A DNA stretch of 64,000 nt from Acidaminococcus massiliensis (GTDB lineage Bacteria; Bacillota; Negativicutes; Acidaminococcales; Acidaminococcaceae): contig NZ_LT608315.1 in assembly GCF_900095825.1 (NCBI RefSeq), positions 1,169,873-1,233,872 on the forward strand. The letters are read 5' to 3'. Positions 38,709-47,200 of the stretch are shown here, piece by piece (within the stretch, counting starts at the first letter, position 1; every line of letters begins with the position of its first letter). The notes beneath the pieces were generated by a model that saw only the letters and a program-made list of their open reading frames with translations, ran no database searches and was not told the origin of the DNA. A program made the position numbers and the translations under genes.

Positions 38709-39161
38709 ATGGACAGACCTGATTGGGACAGTTATTTCATGGAAATCGCCGAGGTGGTTTCCAAACGGTCCACTTGTCTGCGCAGGAAGGTGGGAGCCGT
38801 CCTGGTCAAGGACCGGCAGATCCTGGCTACCGGGTACAATGGCACGCCCAAAGGGCTGCCCCACTGTGAACAGGTGGGCTGCCTGCGGGAAAAACTCCAC
38901 GTACCCAGCGGCCAGAACCACGAACTGTGCCGGGGCATCCATGCAGAGCAGAATGCGGTGATCCAGGCGGCGGTGAATGGGGTATCCACCCTGGGAGCCA
39001 CCCTCTACTGCACCCATCAGCCCTGTGTGGTGTGTTCCAAGATCCTGATCAATGCCGGGATCAAACGGATCGTGTACGCCAATCCCTATCCGGACAAGCT
39101 GGCCCAAGAGATGCTCCACGCGGACACGTCCCTGGAGCTGGAAGAATTTCATAAGAAGTGA
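38709..39161 (+). CDS. comEB: dCMP/cytidine deaminase family protein (ComEB-like)
   Basis: A 150-residue zinc deaminase with H-A-E at 78-80 and P-C-V-V-C at 105-109, which supply the zinc ligands and proton shuttle. A second cysteine-rich patch (H-C-E, G-C-L) is usual for ComEB/dCMP deaminases. It makes dUMP from dCMP. The name ComEB reflects a Bacillus operon and does not imply a competence role. It starts 3 bases after upp; the last gene in the run before a strong bidirectional terminator. Confidence 0.9.
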   Translation: MDRPDWDSYFMEIAEVVSKRSTCLRRKVGAVLVKDRQILATGYNGTPKGLPHCEQVGCLREKLHVPSGQNHELCRGIHAEQNAVIQAAVNGVSTLGATLYCTHQPCVVCSKILINAGIKRIVYANPYPDKLAQEMLHADTSLELEEFHKK

Positions 39162-39162
39162 G

Positions 39163-39200
39163 ACAAAAGGGGGTGCTGCACGTGCAGCACCCCCTTTTGT
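39163..39200. terminator. 38-bp perfect palindrome, bidirectional terminator
   Basis: Bases 39163-39200 read the same on both strands with no unpaired loop (centre CACGTG). Arms begin ACAAAAGGGGG. It sits between comEB (+) and the FliB-like gene (-). Core TGCTGC/GCAGCA. Confidence 0.9.
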
Positions 39201-39202
39201 TG

Positions 39203-40072
39203 TCAGATCTGCTGCGACAGCAGCAGACCTACATTCTCCGTATCGTATTCAATCTGTTCGGACCAGCGGCGGGCGGCTTCCAGGGCATCTCCAGTACGGG
39301 CCGCCTGGAGGAAGATGAAACAGGTGCTTTGGCGGGCGTAGCGGGCCAAGGTTTCCATGCCATAGGCCGCTTCCTGATCCAGCTGCCGGTAGAAGATGAA
39401 CTGATAGAGCCGGTCAAAGAAAGCCAGGGGAGCTTTTGCCCGGTAGCTCCGGTATTGTTCCAGGGCTTCCGGCAGGGCAGCCAGGAGTCTCTGGAGATCC
39501 TGGGTCCAGGCAGCATCGATGGGTTCTGTGACAGAAAGATCCTGAAGGATCTGGGTCAGTTCTTCCAGGGTCAGGTCCGGTGAGAAATGCAGTTCCTCTT
39601 CCGGCAATGCCTCCAGCCCCATTTCTGCCAGCAGCTCCGGAAAGGTCAGCTGGACACCGGTCTCTTCCTGGGTGAAGTGGAGAGGGCCTGGCAGGGCGGC
39701 TAGGATCTCGCAGGTCTTTTCGCAGCAGAGCCCGGTGCCACACAGGATGTATTCATACACATAAGTGAAGAAACGGGGATGGACAGTACAGATGTCGCAC
39801 AGGGCATCTTCTCCCAGTTCCTTGATCACCCGGCAGAGTCCATCCGGATCCAGCAGATAGCAGTATCCCCTGGGATCCAGCTGGAAATGCCAGGTGTCTC
39901 CTTCTTTCACCATGGCCCGGCGCAGGTCCTGCCCCAATTTTCCCGGCAGCTGTTGGTAATATTCCGCCGTATCTGCATCGATGTCGATTTCCCACACTTG
40001 GCAGCAGGTATGGCGGCAGGCTCCTCCTTTGCAGCAGAAATCATTGAATCCTTCCGGAATGATGGAAATCAT
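39203..40072 (-). CDS. FliB-family (flagellin lysine N-methylase-like) protein
   Basis: A 289-residue protein with the FliB cysteine set near the N-terminus (F-C-C-K-G-G-A-C-R-H-T-C-C), D-P-x-G-x-C-x-x-L near 88 and C-D-I-C-x-V-H-P-R-F near 115. These cysteines probably bind an iron-sulfur cluster. In Salmonella, FliB methylates flagellin lysines, but no flagellar gene is in view and the family is widespread in non-flagellated anaerobes, so another target is likely. ATG 40072 follows AAGGAG. The frame upstream to 40147 lacks a ribosome binding site. Confidence 0.8.
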   Translation of the reverse strand: MISIIPEGFNDFCCKGGACRHTCCQVWEIDIDADTAEYYQQLPGKLGQDLRRAMVKEGDTWHFQLDPRGYCYLLDPDGLCRVIKELGEDALCDICTVHPRFFTYVYEYILCGTGLCCEKTCEILAALPGPLHFTQEETGVQLTFPELLAEMGLEALPEEELHFSPDLTLEELTQILQDLSVTEPIDAAWTQDLQRLLAALPEALEQYRSYRAKAPLAFFDRLYQFIFYRQLDQEAAYGMETLARYARQSTCFIFLQAARTGDALEAARRWSEQIEYDTENVGLLLSQQI

Positions 40073-40103
40073 GGCTGACCGCTCCTTTTTTGTAGATGGA
40101 ACC

Positions 40104-40112
40104 ATTATAACA
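40104..40112 (-). promoter_or_regulatory. Extended -10 promoter for the FliB-like gene
   Basis: Minus strand TGT plus TATAAT (bases 40109-40104). It is back to back with the + promoter at 40133-40162. Confidence 0.55.
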
Positions 40113-40132
40113 CGGATGGGGCACTGAAAAAA

Positions 40133-40162
40133 TTGGAACACTTTCACAGTTTATGGTAAAAT
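40133..40162 (+). promoter_or_regulatory. Promoter for the radical SAM gene
   Basis: TTGGAA (40133-40138), 18 bp, extended TGG-TAAAAT (40157-40162). Leader about 68 bases with a small CTCC/GGAG stem. Confidence 0.5.
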
Positions 40163-40235
40163 ATAGACTAGATTATTGTGAGAGTTTAGCTTTCGGCTCC
40201 AGGCGGGGCCGGAGTGGAAGTTCGAGGGGATTGTC

Positions 40236-41216
40236 ATGATCAAAAGAGAAAAAAGTGCTGTAGAAGCGGCAGTACATCCATACAAGACGCGGACCGGCGG
40301 TGCGACCGTAACGGTTTTTGTACCTTACGACTGCAAGAACCACTGTCCGTTTTGTGTCAACAAGGAAGAATACGCCGATATGACCGGGTTCTCCCTGGAG
40401 GCCATCTGCCGCAGTATCGAAAAAATGGACGCGCTGACTCCCTACTGTGATTTTGTCTTCACCGGGGGGGAACCGCTGGCCAATCTGCATAGCCTGCAGG
40501 TCATGCTGGACAAGGTTTCGGAGACCCATAAGATCTATATCAATACCACCCTGCCGGTGAGCCGGGACCAGACGGAAGAAGAGGTGCTGGCCTTCCTGCA
40601 GAAGAACCGGAAGAAGATCACTTGTCTGAATATCTCCCGGCACATGCAGCATTATGTGGAAGAATCCAATGACGGCCTTTTGGCCAAGCTGCCAGTCCGG
40701 TTCCGGATCAACTGTGTGCTGTATAAAAAATATCCTAGGGAACAGCTGATTCCCTTTATGGAACGGTTCCGGAAGGTCCATGCTCCTTCCATCCAGTTCC
40801 GGTTCGATTATACGGAAACCACGCCGGAAAATCTGTACGATGAACCCCATGACCAGATCCTTCGGGACTTGAAGAAAGTGGCCTGCTATACTGGACTGGA
40901 CGGCTGCCGGATGCGCTGCGGATTCCATTTCAAATACAAGGACCTGGAACTGGTATACCACAAGACCCTGCCTTACAGTACCATTGTAGAAAAGGATCCT
41001 AAGGACGGGGAAACCTATGCCATCCTTTACGATATCCTGATCAAGCAGAACGGCCGGATCGATTCCGATTGGGATGGTACGGTGATGGATGTGGATGCCT
41101 ATGCCCACTGCAAATTCGAGCCCTATGACTTGAAATGGCTGGAACGAGTCCCAGCCCGGCAGGTGGAAGAAGAACAGGAGGAACTGCTGGGAGCAGAACC
41201 TTGTACGGCAGTATAA
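40236..41216 (+). CDS. Radical SAM protein of unknown function
   Basis: A 326-residue enzyme with the cluster motif C-K-N-H-C-P-F-C (C33, C37, C40) and F-T-G-G-E-P near 75-80. It therefore cleaves SAM with a [4Fe-4S] cluster. There is no SPASM-like C-terminal cysteine array, but C-R-M-R-C-G near residue 225 and H-C-K near the end may add ligands. No precursor peptide or partner enzyme is adjacent. The gene is monocistronic with its own promoter and terminator. The substrate is unknown. Confidence 0.85.
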   Translation: MIKREKSAVEAAVHPYKTRTGGATVTVFVPYDCKNHCPFCVNKEEYADMTGFSLEAICRSIEKMDALTPYCDFVFTGGEPLANLHSLQVMLDKVSETHKIYINTTLPVSRDQTEEEVLAFLQKNRKKITCLNISRHMQHYVEESNDGLLAKLPVRFRINCVLYKKYPREQLIPFMERFRKVHAPSIQFRFDYTETTPENLYDEPHDQILRDLKKVACYTGLDGCRMRCGFHFKYKDLELVYHKTLPYSTIVEKDPKDGETYAILYDILIKQNGRIDSDWDGTVMDVDAYAHCKFEPYDLKWLERVPARQVEEEQEELLGAEPCTAV

Positions 41217-41217
41217 A

Positions 41218-41250
41218 AGAAAGGGCTGTTGCGTTAGCGACAGCCCCTTT
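41218..41250 (+). terminator. Terminator with TGTTGC core after the radical SAM gene
   Basis: AAAGGGCTGT pairs with ACAGCCC-CTTT (GGGCTGT 41223-41229 with ACAGCCC 41240-41246). Weak T run. Confidence 0.65.
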
Positions 41251-41258
41251 GCTATAAT
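41229..41258 (+). promoter_or_regulatory. Promoter for the chorismate mutase gene, fused to the terminator
   Basis: TTGCGT (41229-41234) lies in the terminator loop side; 18 bp later comes extended TGC-TATAAT (41253-41258). Confidence 0.6.
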
Positions 41259-41300
41259 AGATGGAAAATCTGAGAAGCAAGGTAGAAAGGAAGAAAAATC

Positions 41301-41867
41301 ATGAAATTGGAAGAAGTGCGCCAGAAAATCGATGCCATCGATCCTCAAATCAGAGAACTGCTGATGGAACGGCTGGACTGTTCCCGGCTTGTGGCCGAGA
41401 CGAAACAGGCTGCCGGGGAGACCAATATCTACCGCCCGGACCGGGAGCAGGTGATCCTGCAGAAACTGTCCCAGGGGGTGCCGGAAGACCGGCTGCCCGA
41501 ATATCTGGCAGTGGTCCGGAAAATCATGGAAACCAGCCGGATGTACCAGTATGGTATGCTCTTTGACTGGAATCCCCAACTGTTCGCTGAACTGGCCAAA
41601 AATATCGAGATCCATCCAGGGGGGACTCGGGTGGTGGTCCGCCTGACCCGCCCTGATCAGCCCAATGCCATGAGCAGCATCCTGAACATGGTGGGGGATT
41701 ACGGCTATAATATGCAGTATATGGAGCTGCTCCATTTCAACAAGCCGGAAAAGACCGTTACGTTTGATCTGACCATCTTGGGGGACCTCAGCGAAACCAA
41801 TATGCAGAAACTCATGTTCCAGCTGTCCAAGGAAAGCCAGGATTTCCAGATCCTGCGGAACGAATAA
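41301..41867 (+). CDS. Chorismate mutase type II domain with C-terminal ACT-like domain
   Basis: A 188-residue protein. Residues about 1-85 are an AroQ-type helical chorismate mutase (R-Q-K-I-D-A-I-D, L-L-x-E-R, Y-R-P-D-R-E). Residues about 105-185 have an ACT-like regulatory fold with R-L-T-R-P-D-Q-P-N-A-M-S-S-I-L-N. It would make prephenate, with possible amino-acid feedback. There is no prephenate dehydratase domain. It starts after GGAAGAAA and is followed 9 bases later by an anion transporter gene. Confidence 0.82.
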   Translation: MKLEEVRQKIDAIDPQIRELLMERLDCSRLVAETKQAAGETNIYRPDREQVILQKLSQGVPEDRLPEYLAVVRKIMETSRMYQYGMLFDWNPQLFAELAKNIEIHPGGTRVVVRLTRPDQPNAMSSILNMVGDYGYNMQYMELLHFNKPEKTVTFDLTILGDLSETNMQKLMFQLSKESQDFQILRNE

Positions 41868-41876
41868 GGGGAAAAC

Positions 41877-43334
41877 ATGACAAAATCACAAAAAGATCTG
41901 TTGTGGCTGATCCTTTCCCTGGCGGCAGGATTCGCCGTCAGGCTGCTTCCGGCACCGGCGCCTCTGACCCAGGAGGGGTTGGCCGTACTGGGGATCTTCC
42001 TGACTTCCCTGATGATGTGGATCACCATTTCCATCGACTGGCCCAGCCTGATCACCATTTTCCTTTTGGGCTTCCTGCCCCATTTCGGTTTCGGGAACAC
42101 CCTGAAAGGGACCTTCGGGAATACCACTGTGGCCTTCCTGCTTTTCACCTTCATGCTGGTGTACCCGCTGTCCAAGACCCATTTCGTCCGGCGCTGCACG
42201 GTGACCTTCATCACCAATGCCATTGCCCGCAGGGGCCCTTGGTCTTTTGTCAGCTTCCTGTTCTTTGCAGTGACCTTCATGGGGCTGTTCATTTCTCCTT
42301 CAGTGCTGTTCGTGGCTTTCATGCCCTTCCTGGAAGATATCTTCCAAGTACTGGAACTGAAGAAGGGGAGCCCTTCTGCCAATATGATTATGCTGGGGAC
42401 GGCTTTCTGCATCAGCCTGTCCTCTGGGATGACGGCCATCGGCCATGTATGGCCCACCATGGCCATCGGCTATTATACGGCGGCCACCGGACGGGATGTG
42501 AACCAGTTCCAGTACATGGCCATGGGAATTCCGGCCGGGATCCTGCTGGTGGTGCTGCTGCTCCTGGTGTTCCGGTTCGTTTTCCGGCCCAGTGACATCG
42601 GCACCATCGAACCAGGGAAAGCCATGAGCCTGCGGGGCAGGGTCCCCCAGGCCGATACCCAGGAAAAGATCATCCTGGGGACCATGGCCCTGACGGTGCT
42701 GCTGTGGGTGGGTCCCAGCCTGGTGAAAGGCTTCGATCCAGGACTGTACAAGATGGTCAGCCGGTGGACCACGGCTATGCCGCCTCTGTTGGGCTGCATC
42801 ATCCTGTTCATTGCCCGCCACCAGGGAGAACCCATCATGAACTTCAAAGAGGTCATGACCAAGGGGGTACTGTGGGCGTCCATCGTCATGACAGGAGCGG
42901 CTACCATGTTGGGGTCCGCCCTGACCCACAATGAAATGGGCATCAAAGCCTGGCTCAGCGGAATGCTGGCACCCATTGCCAGCGGGCTCCCCGTACTGGG
43001 GCTGATTTTGTTTTTCTTTGCCTGGTGTGTGGCAGAGACCAATTTTTCTTCCAATATCGTGACCACCACGGTGGTCAGTGCTGTGGCCCTGTCTGTTTGC
43101 CAAGCTCTGCCTGCCGGGACGGTTTCGGTGGGAGCCGTGGTCTGTCTGATCGGTTTTGGAGCTGGGATCTGCAATATGACACCTGCAGGCCAGTCCACCA
43201 TCAATACGGTGGCCATCGGGTCCGGCTGGACCACGGCCAAAGATATGTTCATCTGGGGCGGTGTGTTCGCCCTCCTAGCCATCCTGGTGATGACCTTCGT
43301 AGGCTATCCCATCGGGTCGGTGATTTTGGGGTAG
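41877..43334 (+). CDS. SLC13/DASS-family anion transporter
   Basis: A 485-residue protein with about 12 membrane spans. It has two S-N-T/T-N-F-type motifs expected in divalent anion:Na+ symporters (A-E-T-N-F-S-S-N-I near 385; S-L-S-S-G-M-T near 180). Substrate may be a dicarboxylate or sulfate; I cannot tell. AAGGGGAA precedes ATG 41877. It is co-transcribed with the chorismate mutase gene. Confidence 0.8.
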   Translation: MTKSQKDLLWLILSLAAGFAVRLLPAPAPLTQEGLAVLGIFLTSLMMWITISIDWPSLITIFLLGFLPHFGFGNTLKGTFGNTTVAFLLFTFMLVYPLSKTHFVRRCTVTFITNAIARRGPWSFVSFLFFAVTFMGLFISPSVLFVAFMPFLEDIFQVLELKKGSPSANMIMLGTAFCISLSSGMTAIGHVWPTMAIGYYTAATGRDVNQFQYMAMGIPAGILLVVLLLLVFRFVFRPSDIGTIEPGKAMSLRGRVPQADTQEKIILGTMALTVLLWVGPSLVKGFDPGLYKMVSRWTTAMPPLLGCIILFIARHQGEPIMNFKEVMTKGVLWASIVMTGAATMLGSALTHNEMGIKAWLSGMLAPIASGLPVLGLILFFFAWCVAETNFSSNIVTTTVVSAVALSVCQALPAGTVSVGAVVCLIGFGAGICNMTPAGQSTINTVAIGSGWTTAKDMFIWGGVFALLAILVMTFVGYPIGSVILG

Positions 43335-43338
43335 TGAC

Positions 43339-43373
43339 GGAGCTGTTGCGTATGCAACAGCTCCTATTTTTTT
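43339..43373 (+). terminator. 11-bp terminator with TGTTGC core
   Basis: GGAGCTGTTGC (43339-43349) pairs perfectly with GCAACAGCTCC (43354-43364) around GTAT, then TATTTTTTT. Confidence 0.92.
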
Positions 43374-43381
43374 GCTATAAT
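43353..43381 (+). promoter_or_regulatory. Promoter for the zinc-ribbon cluster, fused to the terminator
   Basis: TGCAAC (43353-43358, in the terminator stem), 17 bp, extended TGC-TATAAT (43376-43381). Confidence 0.6.
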
Positions 43382-43415
43382 AAACAGGATAGGAAAAGAT
43401 GGGAGGTTGGAAAGG

Positions 43416-44237
43416 ATGATCAGATTCTGTCCTCATTGCGGGAAGGAATTGGAGCCAGGGGTACGGTTCTGCCCTTCCTGTGGGAAAGAGGTTCCGGAAA
43501 TAAAGAGCAAAAACGTGGGGGGAGCCCAGCCGGCTGCACCGGCCGGAGGGAAATCCCCTTTTGGTGCCAGGAACAAGCTGGTAGCCGGTGGGCTCATCGT
43601 ACTGATCCTCTTGGGGGGAGGGGCTTTTTATCTCCAGCAGCAGAAATCCCGGGATGCTTCCCAGGCTGCAGCCATAGCGGCCCAGGAAGCCAGCCAGGAA
43701 AAGAAGGAAAAACCAGCGGACAAGCAGGAAACCAAAGATCCCATCGCTGCCATCCAGGGGACCCTGGATCAGGAAGGCCTTCCAGGGAAAGTGATGGCCA
43801 CCTCCTATGGCCATGATCCCCATGGCAGCCTGAGTTTGATCGGGGGCAAGGGACGCCGTCTGCTGGTCATCGATGAAAAGAATCACCAAAAGGCGTTCGT
43901 GGATGCCACTCCCCAGCTGTACCGTTTCATCGACAACCGTACAGGCAGCCAGCCGCCAGTGACCTTCCAGATGCGGGTCCTCAATGAGAAGCCTGGAGAT
44001 GATGAAAAGGAAGGATACTGGGATGGGACCAGCCATGTGCTCCCCATCTATGCCCAGTACTCCTTTGATGGAGAGGGCCGGGTGGTCCCGGGGATGCTGA
44101 ATACAGGACGGGGCGGACGGCCTTCCCATTACCATGATTATCTCAAGGAGCAGCGCCATGTGGACCTGGCCAACCTGGTCCTGACAGAAATGCAGGCCCT
44201 CCACGAAAATGCCGCTGCCCACAATATCAAGCTGTAA
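43416..44237 (+). CDS. Membrane-anchored zinc-ribbon protein of unknown function
   Basis: A 273-residue protein. A zinc ribbon occupies residues 5-23 (C-P-H-C and C-P-S-C), then comes a linker, one membrane span (about 54-73), a Gln/Lys/Ala-rich coil (about 75-108) and an unassigned C-terminal domain (about 112-273), with G-S-L-S-L-I-G-G-K-G-R-R-L-L-V and Y-W-D-G-T near 201. The ribbon is probably cytoplasmic and the C-terminal domain outside. ATG 43416 follows GGGAGGTTGG. It leads a cluster with the 1143-residue protein 32 bases downstream. Confidence 0.72.
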   Translation: MIRFCPHCGKELEPGVRFCPSCGKEVPEIKSKNVGGAQPAAPAGGKSPFGARNKLVAGGLIVLILLGGGAFYLQQQKSRDASQAAAIAAQEASQEKKEKPADKQETKDPIAAIQGTLDQEGLPGKVMATSYGHDPHGSLSLIGGKGRRLLVIDEKNHQKAFVDATPQLYRFIDNRTGSQPPVTFQMRVLNEKPGDDEKEGYWDGTSHVLPIYAQYSFDGEGRVVPGMLNTGRGGRPSHYHDYLKEQRHVDLANLVLTEMQALHENAAAHNIKL

Positions 44238-44269
44238 ACTTCCAATCCGGATGGAGAAAGGATGATCCT

Positions 44270-47200
44270 ATGTTTTGCATGAACTGCGGCACCAAACTGC
44301 CGGATAACGCCAAATTCTGTTATAACTGCGGAGCGAAGATCCCGGAAGGCTTGGGACCGGAGGGCGCGGCCATCCCGGAAAGTCCAGAGCCATCGGCGCC
44401 TTCTGTTCCGGAAAGCACTGCTCCAGCAGAAGCCGCAGCAGCTCCGGAGGAAGCTCCTGCAGCTGCGGAAAATGCCCTGCCGGCGGCCACCCAGCAGGAA
44501 ACCCTTCCGGAAGTCCCAGGCAGCCATTTCACGGTGCTGGGAACCTATCAGGTGGAGCTGCCCCGTGCCACGGCGCTGTACAACCAGCTGTGGGCACCTT
44601 TTAACCGGGAAGGGCTGTGGGCGGCGGACCGGGCCCAGGATGAACTGGAGGAACACTTGAAGGAACACGAAGTGGAAAATCCGGTGGATTTTTCTTCCCA
44701 GCTGCTGGGGTACTGCCTGACAGCCTGTGATCCTTTTTTTGAAAAGGCGGTGGACCTGCTCCTGGAATATGGTATTGATTATGTCACCAAAGAGGATCTT
44801 CGCAACAAACTGGCAGATAAGATAGGAAAAACGGATCTGGTCCAGGCCATGCAGGCGGATCAGGAAGCCATCGAGGCATACCAGCATGAACTGGCGGTGG
44901 AAGCCCAGGCCAATAAGGCCAACTGGCAGGGCGGAGGTTTTGGCATCACTGGGGCGGTGAAGGGAGCCATCAAGGCCCAGATGCTCAATACGGCCCAGGA
45001 CGCCCTCAGTTCTCTGGGAAGGAGCATCACCGGAAACACTTATTCTGCCCGGCTCCAGCGGTTCATCCGGCAACGGAGCAGCCAGCGGGATTATCCGGCT
45101 ATGGCCTGGGATTTCATCAGCGGGATCTGCCGGTATGACTTGTTCGCCTTGGTCCACAGGATGCTGGTAGACCAGGGCAGTATCCCAGCCACCCACTTTG
45201 AGAGCCATAAGGCCGACAGCCGGCGGAAAAATCTGTTAGAACGGTTTGCCGGGGGAAAAATCACTCAAGAAGAGATGATGGAGGGCTTCTGCCGTTGCTT
45301 GGAAATCACCGGGGATTCGCTGCCCGTCTATGAACAGATGATCCTCCTGGATCCGGAAGCGGCCAGGGATGTGTTCCAGATGGCGGCGGCAGAAGGGTAT
45401 GAACTGTCCTTGGCCCGCCGGATCAGGGACGAATATATCGACAAGCAGGAAATCGTGAAGAAGTTCCAGTTCCCGGACTGGATGCCCCAAAATCTTCCCT
45501 TGACCATGTATCCCGTCTATGGCCCCGGCATGCTGGAAGCCACGCTGATCCTCCTTCGTGAAGCCCCAGGAGATTTCGATAAAAACGCTGATGGCAGGGT
45601 GGATATCGCCCTCATAGGGACCCCGGATCATTATTGGATCCCCTCTTGGGCGGAACAGGTGGATTTCTGGGGCATGGAAAAATGCTGTGCCGTCCTGGAA
45701 CTGGAACAGCCGGGAAAGACCGATTGGGCCGGCCAGGGCGTCCATTTCCATCTGGTGGATTTTGCCGGTAAAGCCGGGGACTGGGCAGAACAGGAGCAGG
45801 CGGAAAAACTGCAGGAAGCCCAAAAAGCCTTGGGAGCCGGGAAAAAAGAGGAAGCCCTGGCTGCCTTCGATGCTGCCCGGGAACTGGGAAGCGGCGAAGC
45901 TGCCTATCAGGCTGGCCTGCTCTATCAGGAACAGGAACAGGAAGAAGCGGCAGAATGGGCTTTTGTAGAAGCTGCCGTGCTGGAAGAACAGGAAGCCGCT
46001 TGGCAGGTGTACCAGATGCTGAAGGAAGTCAAGCCGGAACAGAGCCGGGTCTTCCTGAAACTGGCAGCGGAGGCGGTCAGGAATCTGGAAATCGACGAGA
46101 AGTATACCGAAGCCATCGCTTGGTACCGGAAGCTTGCGGAAGAAAAAGACGGGACAGCCTGTCTCCGTCTGGGCTGGATGGCCAGCCAGGGCGAGGGCGT
46201 GGAAAAAGATGCCGGAAAAGCCGTGGAATGGTACGAGAAGGCCGTGGCATACGGCTGTGAAGATGCCAGGAAGAATCTGGGGGAACTGGCCTTTTCCCTG
46301 GGACAGCAGGCAGAAGAAAAAGCCGGGAATGGAACTGGGAATCAGGCCTTCCAAGACAGAATGCTGGCTCTGGAATATTACCGGAAGGCCCAGGCTCAGG
46401 AACAGGATGGGGCCATGGAAAAAGTCAGGGACCTATCTCTGGCTCTGGGCAAAGAAAGGGAACAGGGGGGCCAGGATCAGGATGCCCTGGCTCTTTATGA
46501 GGAATCCATGGAACTGGGCAGCCAGGAAGCCCGGATCCAGGCCGCCCGTCTCTGCGTGGATCCCCAAAAGGAGACCTATGACCTGGAGCATGCCCTGGAT
46601 TGGTACCGGAAGGCAATCCGGGAATCCCCACAGCCGGATGCCATACAGGAAGAATGGGACGGCCGGAAGGCACAGGTGCCTTTAACAGACCGGGTGGCCT
46701 GCCTGAGCAAAAAGGTAGAACAGGACAAAGATGATTTCTCGTACTATTATATGGGGAATGGGCTTTCCGGTCCTCTGGATAATGCCATGCAGGCCTATGG
46801 GAGCAGTGGCGGTGTCCAGCGAGACCAGGTGGTGCTCCTCTGCGATTCCACTCATTCTATCCTGTGGGGGAAAGGAGAGCAGGGGTTCCTGATTACCAGG
46901 GACGGGCAACTGGTGAGTTCCCAGGGAATCCGGATCTCCCTGGATCAGCTGGGGACGGTGGAATGTAGTGGTGAAGAAATGGCGGAAGCCGCTTCCGGAA
47001 CAGTGCTGGCCCGATTCAAGACACAGGATTTGGGGGATCAGGATTTCTGCAGTTTGCTTAATGAAATCGTCTTGCTGCCCCATCCAAAAAAACGGGCACC
47101 GGAAATGCCTCCTGCCCAGCCTGTGGCCGAACCGGCAGAACCGTCTGAAGACCTGCAGGATCCCGGATCCGGGAAGGCTGGAGTGTGTCCTCAGTGTGGC

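Noticed and set aside
38709-39161. Competence gene on the strength of the name comEB
   Set aside because: The sequence is a dCMP deaminase; no DNA uptake genes are in the window.
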